The position numbers and the translations under genes are program-made. Under the pieces are notes generated by a model. The model searched no databases, was not told the DNA's origin, and worked only from the letters and a program-made list of their open reading frames with translations. From Lyophyllum atratum (taxonomy: Eukaryota; Basidiomycota; Agaricomycetes; Agaricales; Lyophyllaceae), in the NCBI GenBank assembly GCA_014905825.1, contig JACGCN010000035.1, positions 186,001 to 250,000 of the forward strand: 64,000 nt of DNA. Reading direction: 5' to 3'. Positions 10,691 to 23,004 of this stretch are shown piece by piece (within the stretch, counting starts at the first letter, position 1; every line of letters begins with the position of its first letter).

Positions 10691-11459
10691 GGCTTATTCT
10701 AATGAGAAACCCCCCTTCGACAGACTAACCCAGGGTTAGCCAACGATCCCCATGATTTTATCATTTAGAAAGAGGGTTCGCGCCGGCCGGTGACGGGCGC
10801 CCGATTTGGTAAAGCGATGGATCAAAGTCACAGACTGACAGTGACTCTCAGCCTCTATCACCCACTACATCACGGTCTCCCCGCTCCAAGTACCGGCCGC
10901 TGTTATTTCTTCATCGAGCTGGAGTCTGATAGAAGCAAGAGAATGTAGAGACGAATATGTAGCAAGGCCTCGGGATGGAGTTAGCATTCGACGTTGCGAC
11001 ACTGATATCAAACAGGAATTAAGTGCGTATCCAGCCTCGCTGCGCACGACGCCTTACTGATCACCGATTAACCGGAATGCGTACCCTCGCGGATGTCAGA
11101 AAGTGCTGCGTCCCGCCATTGACCGACGGCTGGTACAGTTGATTTTCGATATTGAGCGAGAAACTCAAGTGCGCCGTATTCTGTCATCGACCGACGACCG
11201 ACGAGCCTGCCAGAACCTGAACGAGCACTTCCCTTCGATATCCCGTTCTATAGCTCATGTACGAATTGATATGAAGTAACCTCAACGCGTCGAAATTTCG
11301 TCTGAGTGCCAGTCTGACTCTGAGGTGTGACAGGCACCAGTGATGTGATCCCGGCGACGGCGCCGACCATCAACTTTGCACAACCTAGGTTTCTATATTA
11401 GAAAGTTTGGCGAAGGGGGGTTAGTATGGCTAAGGGGGGTTTCTGAATAGAATAAGCCC
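10691..11459. mobile_element. Non-autonomous hAT-like element
   Basis: About 770 bp bounded by imperfect inverted repeats: the left end starts GGCTTATTCTAATGAGAAAC, the right end reads inward GGGCTTATTCTATTCAGAAA, and both continue CCCCCCTT and ACTAACCC. An 8-bp direct repeat CGATTATG flanks it (10683-10690 and 11460-11467), the size made by hAT transposases. No transposase frame is visible inside; a GC-rich stretch near 10785-10800 and scattered CGACCGACG words are present. It lies 50 bp beyond the stop of the neighbouring F-box-like gene, so it may sit in that gene's 3' untranslated region. Confidence 0.75.
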
Positions 11460-11509
11460 CGATTATGGTATACATATTATCAGAATTCTATACATGCATA
11501 GCGATCGTA

Positions 11510-13437
11510 TTATCTGCGACGACTCATCGCAAAGCAGCCTTCGTAACCCTGAATATCGGTCGGGGTTAATGTATCCCGCCACCGCCCAGCCAGGTTCGCG
11601 TTGACATTGCCGACGAGATATCCCCGATAGAGCCATTTCCCCCTGTCGCCATCCACCTATTCAGGGAGTCAGAGCTACGGTAACACGGCAGAAAAACGGA
11701 ACGTACATATTCTTTGGACAGGCTGACGAAACCGTCACAAGGTCTTACTCGACCTACTAGGTTGAACTGACCCCATGCCGAATGACCCTGTTGGGGCGAA
11801 TTTCAGATACAAGGTATTACAGTCATGAACTTTCGTACCTCTCCGGTGATGATGATGTCCTGAACGGAGACTCCTCTCCTTTCGAAGCCATACATGCCAG
11901 AAGCTACGCACGACGCCCGCTGGTAATGGATAATACCTTCACGAGTAGGTTCCTGTATCTCTATGCCGTCACGACTTTCCCGAATCTGTGTACCTGTTGG
12001 GAAGTACGATCTGAGAGGATCTCCAGCCGGCAGCGGTTCAACATTATCAGATTCGAGCTCGATACCAGAATCAGAACGTGAAGGATCAGAGGCCAAGAGG
12101 TGGTGTTCACGAAGTTTCCAGGTTTGGCGATGCCGAACGACCATACTTTTCTGGATGATTGGCGGCTGGCCTCCCGCTAGAAGTGCAGCGTAGGCTGTAA
12201 ATTCTGTATACTGTACGATTGTTAAGATTAATAGATGAAATCATGGAACGCTCAACACTAACAGTGAATAAACCTTCCCATACTCCCTCAATGCTGTAGG
12301 TGTCCCTTGCTAAGTCCATGTCCTACCCATGCTCATAAACAGATGCGGACTCACCTTCCGGGCCTGAAGGAGTCGGTAAGGATGTTGTCGTACTCTGGCA
12401 GCCCAAGATTACGACATCGCTCCCACTCGCATTCCCACTCAAGCTGCTTTTGGATTATCGACGATGGGTGTGATGGAGGCAAAGGGGTGGAATAGCCAAC
12501 GCCTTCTGCTAATTTGTTTACAAGTGTCAGGAACGAAAGGATGGCAGGGGTCGCAAGGGGTGGAGGCGGGAGCAGACATGACTCAGAATAATATTCTACA
12601 GGGCTTGATTGGGGAAAGCGCGGTCCGGGGACAAAGTGGTCCCAAGCGGGGTTTGTGAGCTCGTACTAGGAGAAAGTGGGAGTCAGAAGTCCGTTGGATG
12701 TCGTCGATAGTTATTTGCAATATGCTCTGACCTTGTGGGCGGCTAATGCGAGGATCTTCAACGTGTTTAGAACGTTCCAAGACTCTTCGTCACCCTTGCT
12801 GTAGTCACCTGTATGAACATTAGAACACGCTTGAACTGAGCAAGGAAGTTTGGCACTCACTAGGCCTCAGCAAGAACCAGAAAAGCCACATAGCCAACGA
12901 CCTGGTCTCAGTGTCGGGGAGCCACGCCTCTGCGCGTAAGGTTTTCACTGCTCGAGAGGCACCCCGCTCATGAAACCAAAACTCCCTCAGCCAAACATCC
13001 ACCTCCGCATAATGACGTAAGTGCTGCTCGTTCTTCCCCTCATTTTCCAGCATCAAGAAGTATGCATGGAAGAGCAAGTCGTGTAAAAGAGGGTGGTCAT
13101 CAACATCATCCGTTGGCCGAACGATCGAGTCTAATCTGGCGCGAATCCGTTTTAAATAGAAGCATCGACGTTGGAGCTCAACAGCAAGGATGCATGGGGT
13201 CGTTCTCTCGCAGCCCAACCGTCGGATGACAGGTCCAATATCGAATTTGTGAGCGAAAATGCGAGCGTAAAGGTGGTGATTGGAGCTGATGGTCAGACGA
13301 GCGTAAATCCTCCGGTTGGCGGATAACAACGGGAGGAGGCCAGAGGGTGGGCCGAGGAACGACTGTGTGGCCGCGAAAAAGGCGATATGTTCGAGCACCT
13401 CCTGGGGAACTGTATCGAGAGTCGGAGATACAGTCAT
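11510..13437 (-). CDS. F-box-like protein, paralogue A
   Basis: First of three related genes here. It starts MTVSPTLDTVPQEVLEHIAF, an F-box-like helix (substrate adaptor of SCF ubiquitin ligases), continuing through RRIYARLTISSNHHLYARIF and a helical middle to AMWLFWFLLRP. Downstream exons give SWNVLNTLKILALAAHK, the signature EGVWEGLFTV, then VQDIIITGEV, AWGQFNLVGRVRP and a last exon LAGRWRDTLTPTDIQGYEG, stop at 11510. The repeating G-x-W-x-G / GRWR pattern suggests a small beta-rich C-terminal domain shared by the paralogues. A longer frame upstream (Met at 13482) exists, but alignment with paralogue C favours 13437. Substrate unknown. Introns in the middle were only partly resolved. Confidence 0.72.
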
Positions 13438-13773
13438 GGTGGAGAGACGGATGAAATGCGGCAAAGACAATTGGTAGAACAACTGCCAAGCGGCAAGTTT
13501 AGATGCCGAATTGCCGGTTCATTATGCTTATGTTCTGTCTCCGGTGGCGATCGGTATAAAAACGCGAGGAAAGCAATGAGGCCTTAGAAAGATCGAGCTA
13601 AGCTCGGATGGGGGTGCAAAGAGGTCAATGGAAGGTCATGAGGTCCATGGAAGTGAAGGTATCATGAACGGGGGTATGGTATATTTTTTGATAGTGCGAC
13701 ACAGGAATTAATAGTACGCATGAGGGAATATATGATACTTGTAGCTAAACGGATTCTTTTAATGACAATCTGA
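13438..13773. other. Spacer between two tandem F-box-like genes
   Basis: About 335 bp between the start of paralogue A and the stop of paralogue B. The part next to A should be its promoter. On the minus strand a TATA-like TTTATACCG lies about 120 bp before the start. Nothing else is recognisable. Confidence 0.4.
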
Positions 13774-15777
13774 TCATCCCATCGTTATCATTGGAACATT
13801 ATCGCGCACTTGGCATAAACTGAAGGCAGCTTCCCAACCCGCAGGCTGAGTGCCGCTGGACATGCCTTTGAACCTACCAACGAAGTTTTGCGACGAGGTC
13901 ACTGGAAGAGCTGAGAATGAGTATGAGTATACAGAGAATGCAAGATGTTGCAAGCTTTACCATATCCTCTGAGTAACGTACTCCCCGTGCCCTCGAGCTA
14001 TCAATAGGTTAGCTAATTTCTACGAAAAGGCCGGTAATGAAAACACACCGGTTCCCTTGCAAGCATGATAAGACCATCTGCAAGACGTATCCGTCCGAGG
14101 ATATGATAGTCACCCCAAGCTGATGCGTGTTTCTCATCGGTCTGTAAAGTATCATAAGGCGAGACATAGGGTGGAGTGGACGTCAGAACGAACCTTGCCT
14201 GTGATGATCACGTCAAGTACATCACTATGCTCATCAGCTGGGTTTCCACCACCTCGAAAGGTTTCGTAACGTGTCCTGAAGACTCCCTTTTCATCAAAAA
14301 GCTCGATTCCGTTCTCCAGATTAGATGCCGCATCAGTATGAATTTCCAATACTTTCATTTCGGTTAGCACACCTCTCGTGGAACCCATTTGAAACCCGCC
14401 GGCAGCCATGCATTCATCGTCCCCGCTGATGCATCGACCCCCGGTAGCGCCGAAGCGAGATCGCGAGTGAAATGTTCCTGCAAGGACATGTAGAGTGGGA
14501 ATCTTCCAGTAGTTGGGAAGATCGGCGGAGCAGCCAGAGTGCCCAGCCAGGCCTTGTAGTCATCCAGATATGGCATCTAGGGAGGAGAAGTGTAAGAGCG
14601 TGTATGATGAGCTGGCAGATTTCACACACAATATACGAACCCCGCCAGCTTCCCGTCAGCGTTCCGAGCTTGTATGCAGGAGTAGTTGTTGGTGACCTGT
14701 AAACATGGTTCCGTGCTACGCCAACGTCGAGACCGGGGAAATTGGCAAATTGGGTCCTGCAATCGTCGACAAAACCCTTGATGTCGTCAAGAGTCGGGCC
14801 TCCATGGACTTCTGAGAGCCCTATCCGATTCTCTGGGTACAGGTGAGGGGGTAGCGCTGGTTTGAGAGTTTCTTGACGTGTGAAAAAGGACAGCGCAGAA
14901 AATAGAGATACCGAAGGGACTCGCATTGTGCGCACTACCTGTCCAAAGTACGCCACATCGCGAGGAAGAAGGGGTGGAGGAGGATATGGACCGTGAACAC
15001 TCGACGAGGTTGGCTGCTGTGTGAATGTTGCAATATCGAAACAAGATTCCGCTGTGCTGAAGATTGGATACTGTTGAACGATCAGCTCGAGCGTGCATCC
15101 AGCATGAAGTGAGGACGTACACGGAATGCGGCAAATACGAACGGTTTCAGTAATTGCGCAATCTCTTCACGCGACTCTGCTGATTCCCTACCGACTGATC
15201 CTGCACAAAAGTTAGGGGAGGTCAACAAGAGGGATAGCGCGGACTCACGTTGAGATGAGGATAACCAAAATAACGCTACGGCCAATGAATTCTGCTCACT
15301 TGGTATCGGCCATCCATTGTTTGTCTCCGAGCCGCGGTAGAGCCGTCGGCGAAGAAAGTTATTCAGAAAAATGTGTAGGCCAGCCCCCATGAGATGTTTT
15401 GTGTTCTTCTGGCCTGTGTCTGAGTCTTCGAACATCATGAACGCAATCCAGAACGCCTCTGTCAGAGATGGGTCGTCCAGATTACCACTTCGAAAAATGC
15501 GTAGTGCTCTGAAACGGCGTTGTAGTTCAAGCTTCGCGCCGTCCCGCACGGTGTGCGCCTCGAGCTTGCATGATGGACCTTGGATGTCAAACGTCTGTGC
15601 AAAGATGTCGTGGTAGAGTGGCGCAGAGTCGAGAGTCAATATACTGTGCCATGCGTGGCAGACGAGGGAGAGATTGAGAAAGTCGCGTGGAGGGCCTGGG
15701 TATTCGGCGTCGAAGACGGTGAAAAGAGCGATCCTCCGCAATACGTCGGGTCGGGCATTGAATATACTTGCCAGCAT
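13774..15777 (-). CDS. F-box-like protein, paralogue B
   Basis: Second tandem paralogue, same strand and order of parts as A. It begins MLASIFNARPDVLRRIALFT with NLSLVCHAWHSILT, a clear F-box-type helix set, then HDIFAQTFDIQG and a helical region to LAVALFWLSSSQ. Later exons supply VRTMRVPSVSLFSALSFFTR, the signature GTLTGSWRGSYIV, SDVLDVIITGK, ASAWGDYHILGRIRLADG with MLAREP, LEGTGSTLLRGY and a last exon NFVGRFKGMSSGTQPAGW, stop at 13774. These C-terminal exons match A and C block by block with conserved phases (for example TATG|GTAAAG to CTCTTCC). Role inferred: SCF adaptor; target unknown. Confidence 0.72.
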
Positions 15778-18258
15778 GGTTCAGGTAGGGGGGAAAATGA
15801 AGGATAGGGAGGAAGCATATTTATACTTCTGTAAGCGTTACAGTTCGAACGGCGACCTTCAAATCAGGGTTAATGGGTTGTAAAGTTCCCACGAAGTGAA
15901 GCGCGTAAGCCAAGAGAAGTTATGAAAGCAGCAACTTCGCCCTATGCGGTGGACGCGTCCTCGGTGCGGCGAGGTGGAGAAAAAATATTCAGGGCCATGG
16001 CTAAGTTGTCACAGCCGCAGGCGCTATATCCGGAAGAACGTGCCATCCCCGTGAGGAAGCTCGCAAGTCACCGAATCCTGGCAACTTCCGCCGTTGATCT
16101 CAGCCGAAAATACCTTACCGAGATCAAAATCCAACAGGCACATCCTCAACAACGATGGTGGTTGGATGGTGGCCAGACTTGACCAGATGACGAGGTGACG
16201 ATGATAAAAGACCATGGCGGAGTAATGAAACGTCAGTACGTGTGTTGATCGGCGTCTCTGCATGGGTGCTTTTACCCCACTCGACCTCAAGGACATGCCT
16301 AATCAGACCGCGGGAGGTCCGTAAGCGAAGAAAATCCTAGGATTTGATTTCCCAGCGTGGCCATCCACCCACATAGTCACATCTGTTGAGCGTTTCATTC
16401 AATAACATGGAACTGCAGTGGAATAGTCGGAGGCCGTTGATGGATGGTCCTCATATGTTGGAGTGCCCAAGCTATTTTCAGCGCGGCTACGATAGCAGGC
16501 ATCGCGAAATATGAAATGCAGCCGTGATTCTAGGTCTTATGGAACGCACCTAGAGAAACGGAAGACGGGGTCGGGATACCAAGCCCTGACACAGTTAAGT
16601 AACAAAAACAGAAGGCCCACAGTTTCTGATGGATGCCAAAACGAGTACAATGTCACTTAACCCTGAATTCCTGAAATTCTTGGTACCCCGATGAGAGGCT
16701 AGCGGATAAAATCCCAAGATTCAACAACAATTAGGCTGAGGGTATAAGAGGTATTGCATGTGTGCTTACCACCTCCGAGCGTGAAGTTCTGGAATCCGAA
16801 TGATGCGACTGCGCTACGTATGAATCGATGCTGGCACAGTCGATCCCGGTCCATAAGCCAGTGCCAAATTATTGTGACTCAGCGGGCGGGGCATCGGACT
16901 CACTGCCATCTGTGAAGTTCAGCCGACAACCCTGCCAGGAGCGACGGAGTGAGCGGCCCTTGCTCTTTATCTATCAAGACACTTGGGTGTGTGAGGAGAT
17001 GAACAATCGTGTGGATTTTTTGGACACAACAGGAAATGATGCATCGGCTCTTGCAATGTTTTTACTGAATTGGTTAGCATCCTGCAAGGATTGAAGTTGG
17101 TTCACGTCACCTTCGAACTTCAAGCGAATAAATGAAGCGGTGAGGAAGGTATCTATCAGACTTCAAGGGTTACGACAACAATGAACAGGGAATACAAACC
17201 TAGGTGTTCAAAGAACTCGGCTGCGATCGCTGATGGCCCCATAGACCCGAAAGTCCCTAAATTGGTGCTATGAGCAGCCATTAAGATGGTTTTTTTTAGA
17301 AATAGCTATACGCTGTGCGATGAATGCTTTCGTGGTATGAATCAAAATTTGCGATGGAGGAACCGATCACTGACTTCTTCTCCGTGTCACCGTGATGCTA
17401 GCGTCTGATCAAGTCCCTTGTCAAATTAAACAATGTCCTCTAGATGATCGCTGACGGAGCACGAGAGGGACCAGATGATTACGGTGCGGGTTGTTGGAAT
17501 TTGATGAGACCGCTTTCACGATCGCAAGCCTCGATTAGACAGCTCCTTATCACGGGGGTGGATAATCTAATGGAAGCCCGCTGCATATGCTTGCGACGTT
17601 TCCATATGGAGGATTGGAGTTGAGTAAAGGCTTTACGAACATAAAGCATACCTAACACGAGTAAATGAGTTGTGGGCAAATGAACGGTAATAAAATTGGC
17701 TCATAGCTCATTTTAAAGATGTGTTTCAGAATTTGGCTTCTCATGGAATGCCACCCGAGTCCATGTCCAAGAGGCGCCCCTGCAATCTTCGCGGCAGCGG
17801 TCTCGATACGTCATTTATTTAATCTCCAAATCGAACCCATCGTCATCAACAGAAAAATTGAGGTTCGAACATGTTGGAGTTTGCAGAGTAGAGGGAAGGG
17901 ACCAAGGCCCGTTATAAGAACGCTGTAAATCCAGTGAGAGCCACCATGTTCATTGCGACACATACCGAACCAGGCCACCAGAGATCATTCAACATTTCAA
18001 TGATGTAATAACAGCGTTTTCGGTGGCCCTCCACACGTGGAGAGAAACGCAAGTAATCCTGCAGGCAGACGGGTCGTAGGTGTGTGCCAACGGGTGAAGC
18101 TGGCGCAGTGTGGTATTGAAGTTGATCTTATCTATATTACGTAAAGGCTTGCCCTGAGGTCTGATCGATTTCCAAGTTATCGATCATCTAGGCCCAAATT
18201 TTACTATAACGTCCAATTTTTTTTTGAAACCCTTCTTCATCCCTTATCCTCATCTACC
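15778..18258. other. Large spacer with no assembled gene
   Basis: About 2.5 kb between paralogue B and eEF1B-alpha. Open frames at 15922-16182 (+), 16024-16296 (-), 16828-17094 (+) and 17479-17679 (-) are short, mutually overlapping and without family resemblance or splice continuity. The last 60 bp are pyrimidine-rich with a run of nine T at about 18211-18220, as expected for the promoter of a highly expressed fungal gene. Confidence 0.5.
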
Positions 18259-19122
18259 ATGTCCGCAGATCTCGCTAAACTTGAGCAGCACCTTGCCACC
18301 AGGTCCTATGTCGAAGGGTGAGTGTAATGTCCATTAATCACCGTGTTTCTCGACATCTAATCCGATTTGATGTTCCAGATACACCCCTTCGCAGGCTGAC
18401 GTCCACGTCTTCAAACTCCTTGGCGCAGCTCCTGATGCTTCCAAGACCCCTAACGCTTCCCGGTGGTACACTCATATCCAATCGTATTCAGCTGAACACG
18501 GATCGCTCCCTGGGTCGAGCACTGCTGGAGAGGCTTTCGTCGCAGGTGCCGCAGGTGCCGCAGCTCCTGCTGATGACGAGGATGAGGTCGATCTCTTCGG
18601 ATCCGACGATGAAGAAGAAGATGCGGAGGCTGAGCGTGTTAAGGCGGAACGCGTCGCCGCTTATAATGCTAAAAAGGCCGGCAAGGTCAAGCCTGTGGCG
18701 AAGGTCAGTACGGTTGAAAATACATCATCATTCGCCGTATTTATGTCATTGTTCAGTCTGTTGTGACCCTCGATGTCAAGCCTTGGGATGATGAGACCGA
18801 CATGGCTGCCTTGGAAGCCGCTGTACGATCCATCGAGCAAGATGGTCTACTTTGGGGCGCTTCCAAGCTCGTGCCCATTGGTTATGGAATTAAAAAACTC
18901 CAGATGACCCTCGTCGTTGGTATGTGCAACATAAATTGATCGTGCAGGTTATTAATTATTTTGATCAACAGAGGATGACAAGGTCTCTACTGACGAACTC
19001 CAGGAGAAGATTGCTGAGTTCGAAGACTATGTCCAGAGCTCAGACGTCGCTGCGATGCAAAGTAAGTCTGAAGGACCTTTAAATGAAATAATCTCACTGA
19101 TTCATACCGCCCAGAACTCTAA
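18259..19122 (+). CDS. EFB1: Translation elongation factor 1-beta (eEF1B-alpha)
   Basis: Guanine nucleotide exchange factor that reloads eEF1A with GTP during elongation; cytosolic. Five exons 18259-18317, 18379-18703, 18757-18919, 18972-19061 and 19115-19122 give 214 aa. The N-terminus [20 protein letters not shown] and [12 protein letters not shown] is the short GST-like part; an acidic linker [20 protein letters not shown] with its casein-kinase-type serine follows; the catalytic C-terminal domain has [40 protein letters not shown] and [15 protein letters not shown]. Length is normal for the family. The last coding exon is just 8 nt (completing Lys, then Leu and stop). The pyrimidine-rich upstream sequence fits strong constitutive expression. 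Confidence 0.97.
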
Positions 19123-20125
19123 TCGGAAGCTGTTCGTCGTTAACCACGTTGTACATGAGACAAATTTGTTTGTAAGTTGATACCTGAAGAAATTCGTGAT
19201 GCCAATCAGCTGAGCAAACTCGTGGTGGACGGACTGGAATTGAATGTATTTACCTGCCATCACTGAGGCCATTGCTGGTAATACGTACTCGGTCGATCAG
19301 GAACAGTGACTTCATCCATGTGGCATTCATTTAACGGTCTAGCAATGGTAGAAAAGTGAAGTTACCGACCAGGTCCCCAACCGGAACAACAATTGCATTA
19401 CCTGACATACTTACCATGTTAGACTTTCAGGCAACCACTGGTCTTTCTGAGGTCATCAGATTAGACAAGCCTTCTCGATCGGAAATGAAGACCTTGTATT
19501 AAAAGCCGCGTCACTCGCGATCGTGGATGGTCTTTTATTATCTTCGACGGTATCATCAACGGAAGCGAACTTTACAGGGTCTGGTGAGAGTTGATCTCAT
19601 CTTCTGCTTGCAACGGTTTAAGAAAATTTGCGTAAGATGAGTCCTTTTCAACCATGAGGACCTCCCGATTTTGTAAAGGGCAGATAACTCCGTCCCACGC
19701 TGTATCAGCATTCCAGGGTCAAAAAACTGCGTCGCTGTCACAAACTTTATTTCTCGTGGCTGCATGTATCTCGTCCTTCGCCTCCGGATTCCTCACGTGG
19801 ATTTACATGTTCCTGACCGAGTCTGAATCTGTCAGGCGGGAGTGTATCTCCATGTTTAACACCCGCGGATGGAACAAACCTTGCGTGAGGATTTTGAAGG
19901 GTTTAATCCGTCCAGAAACCGAGATCAGATCCCATGTCTTCAATCGTCGCATTTAGGCGATGCAATCGCGTTCGGCTCCTAAAGGAAAGAGGAACCCGAA
20001 GTCCAAACCATTCAGAGCTCTTGGACGGCTTGACGACATCTCCTGTAAACCCACGGCTGTGTTTGGCGCCTCTTAGCATCCTTTAAAGAAAGCACCTCCT
20101 CCTCCCTCCATGACGCATATTAGCC
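19123..20125. other. 3' region of eEF1B-alpha and intergenic DNA
   Basis: One kilobase without a gene that I can support. The first 200 bp should be the eEF1B-alpha 3' untranslated region. Open frames at 19556-19765 (-) and 19654-19956 (+) overlap and show no family pattern. A pyrimidine-rich block just before 20126 is likely the promoter of paralogue C. Confidence 0.45.
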
Positions 20126-22045
20126 ATGGCTGCCTCTCTCGATACCATCCCAAGCGACGTCCTCCAACACATTGCATATCTACTGGCTACAGCATCACCC
20201 ACTGAGCCACCGCGACACCTCGTTTATCTTCTGCTGGCAAACTCGAGAATGCATCGTACCCTCAACATGGGTGCATGCCCACACCTCTACGCAAAGATCT
20301 TTCGAGCGACATTCGACTTCGACCTCCTCCTACATGCTCGGTTGACAGATTCCTTACTCGCTGTCGAGCTGCATCGCAGGTATCGCCTTCTGTGGCGCAC
20401 GCGGCGAAAGGGCCACTCCTCCGATCCTACAGCGGAAGAGATGTGGGCGGCAATACGGATGGTCCTTGAGAACGCAGGTCGGAACCACGCGTTGCTCATC
20501 GCAGCTGGCTTTCCAACCTTCATCATGAACTACGCGTTACACCGCCTTCCACACGCAGCAGCAGTCACCGCAGACATAACATCGTCATCTGACCTTTGTG
20601 CCACTAGGACCATGGTGATATGGTTGCTCTGTCTTACACTGACTCACCGTGGGTCCATTCGTTGATCCCCTTTCTGACAGGCTCTTATGTCATTCTCCAG
20701 AGGATATTGTCGACATGCTTGAGGCAAGCCGTACTGAACTAAGCAAGTTATTACGCTTTCCTACTACATCTCCGGTTGGACTCAATTCTATCGCGTTTAA
20801 AGATGTCTCTGACATCCAGACCTAGAGCTCTACGAGCAATTCTGCGCCTTGTTCCGCACATACAGCTCTTCATGAAGCTGCGAAAACGCCATCCAAGAGT
20901 TTGGTCTACAACTCTGACCCAACTCACATTGCCCTCCTCGAACGAGCAACACCAATCATAATACTCACTTTCGCCCTCAATGAAGCCGTACCCATTACGA
21001 TTCCAGCTCATATCCCCGACACACGTGCCATTGCCATTGCCAACCAACGTTCAGGACCTACGGCGGAAGACTTCCGTGCCATCCTTGAGAACCGAACACC
21101 CCTTTTCGCGGAAATTCGACGTGATCAGACTTCTAGCGCGAACCACGCTACGCGAGACGAAGGCCCAGACCACCATGCCATTTATAAGGCCAGGCTTCTC
21201 CCATGGTTGCATTCCAGCTATCTCGGTCCCTCCTTGAGAGCTGGGCATGTTTGCATACCAGGATCCCTTGCCGGGCTCTGGCAGGGTAGTTTCATGGTAA
21301 GTTCTGTCAGCTACAGTGAGCGTCAGTTACGCGCCGGCTAACCCAGTGATCCCTCCAGATTTCGGGCGAGCCGCAGCTCCCCGACCCGTCATCGCCACCG
21401 ATTCTAGGAGATTTCAAATGCCTGAAGCCGATGCAATGCGCCATCACCGAATACCTGTGCTTCAGTCCTCACCTCCCATTACCATCAGAGTACCCTGTCG
21501 ATCAGCTGGAAGCTGCGGTGCGTGCCTTCATTTGGGGGATGACCGTCCTAATGATAAGGTTTGCTTCTGATCTGCTAGGTGAAATCTCTGGAATTTGGGT
21601 ATGAGAAGTACTGTCCGGGTCCAATTGGTGGTAGCAATGTACAACGAGGCTTGAATGAGGCGTTGGATACCGTTATCCTGGGAAAGGTGAGTGGAATGAC
21701 AGCTGTCTTGTTCCCCAGAATCGCTGATTCCAACAGACTCTCCATGACCACGAGCAAGCTTGGAACGGATTCAGGTTCGCAGGCCGAGTGCGCTCTGACG
21801 GCTTTATCGTCATGTATAGGGAACCGGTTTGTTCGGACTATATAATGTGTTAGCTGCTGCTTAACACTATCTTATTATAGAAAAGCCATGCCGACAGGAT
21901 GGGGCTGGGGACTTGGGTCTTTGAAGGTCACCTGCGATATAATGCCGCCTTTGTCGGCCAGTGGCGACAAAGTATACCGACCGCATCCTGCAATTTACAG
22001 GGCATTTTCAGCCTTCGTAAGACAGATGCAACTTGGCATGAATGA
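20126..22045 (+). CDS. F-box-like protein, paralogue C
   Basis: Third paralogue, on the opposite strand from A and B. Start MAASLDTIPSDVLQHIAYLL aligns with A and defines the F-box-like helix; YLLLANSRMHRTLN, LYAKIFRATFDFD and MVIWLLCLTLTH follow. After an intron comes EDIVDMLEASRTELSKLLRF, then frames around 21040-21300 with NRTPLFAEIRRDQ and the signature SLAGLWQGSFM. Later exons read LEFGYEKYCPGPIGG, EALDTVILGK, HDHEQAWNGFRFAGRVRSDG with VMYREP, and finally GTWVFEGHLRYNAAFVGQWR to the stop at 22045. Middle exons are partly unresolved; an in-frame stop near 20825 must be spliced out or marks damage, so decay of this copy cannot be excluded. Confidence 0.65.
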
Positions 22046-23004
22046 TAACCCTGCGCGGCGTTTCGTGATCGAGAAGGATGTTCTGTTTCGGACTTGACAT
22101 ACATAGGAATTTTATTCAAGATGTCATCAATAGGGCGATAATAATCAGCAATGATACTACACGCTCAGGACCCCGAGGCGGTCGGTTTGACAGTCATGCG
22201 AACTCATGTGGAAAGATGGGGAGATGAACCTCGACATGTACTGTATTTGCCCTTTGAATGAGGCTGTCGACGGTGGCGGCCGTATAAGTTCGACGACCTC
22301 ACTCCGATCGCGTGCTTCCACAGAGTCGCCAAGACGGCGGTGGTGGTCGCTATCGTCTCTCGGTCATTGTGCAAAGTGGCGGTTAGTCGAGGCACAACAG
22401 GGACCAGGATTGCCATGTGCCTCTCCGTCTTACGGTCCCTCGGAGAAGCGTCCATAGCATAGATCGTCGAAATTCCTAATCCTCTCGTACTGTATATATC
22501 GAAGCTAAGCAGAGCGATCAAAACATGAAACCTGTCTACTTTGTACCTGCAGCACATGCCGCTCACCAAGGGCTCTAGTGGCGAGGGAATAGAACCACGC
22601 TACCTGTCACGAAGACGCCGAAGTCCGTAATATACGAGGATACCCGGATTCCTGTACATGACAGAGCGGTGGAACGCATGTTTGGCGATTTCGCTGAGGG
22701 CACTGTCAAAATTCCTCGGTCTCCTGCTAAGAAAAGGCGGCCTTGCGTATTTTACTAGATGTTGGGCGGCGACCACACGGTCCACACCTGTTTACTCGAG
22801 AGAAGCGAAGTCAAGTTTTCCTCAGAAAATGAGGTCAGCGAGCCTGAACAAGGACAATTTATAAGGTACCGGACTACAACAAGAGATGAGAGATACAGAT
22901 GTTATTACTGGATACCGTGCAACACATCGTCCATCTTTTCTCCGCGACGTTGCATACAACTCCATCCGTGCTTAAACGGTGGCAATGAGGCTTGAGCTAA
23001 GCTC
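22046..23004. other. Intergenic region
   Basis: About 960 bp between paralogue C and the HD-domain gene, which converge. Short open frames at 22204-22569 (-), 22600-22785 (-) and 22658-22995 (+) lack any recognisable family pattern. I see no repeat. Confidence 0.45.

Noticed and set aside
17855..17880. GGTTCGAAC as a tRNA B-box
   Set aside because: The bases after it do not form a T-stem, and no A-box lies at the right distance on either strand.
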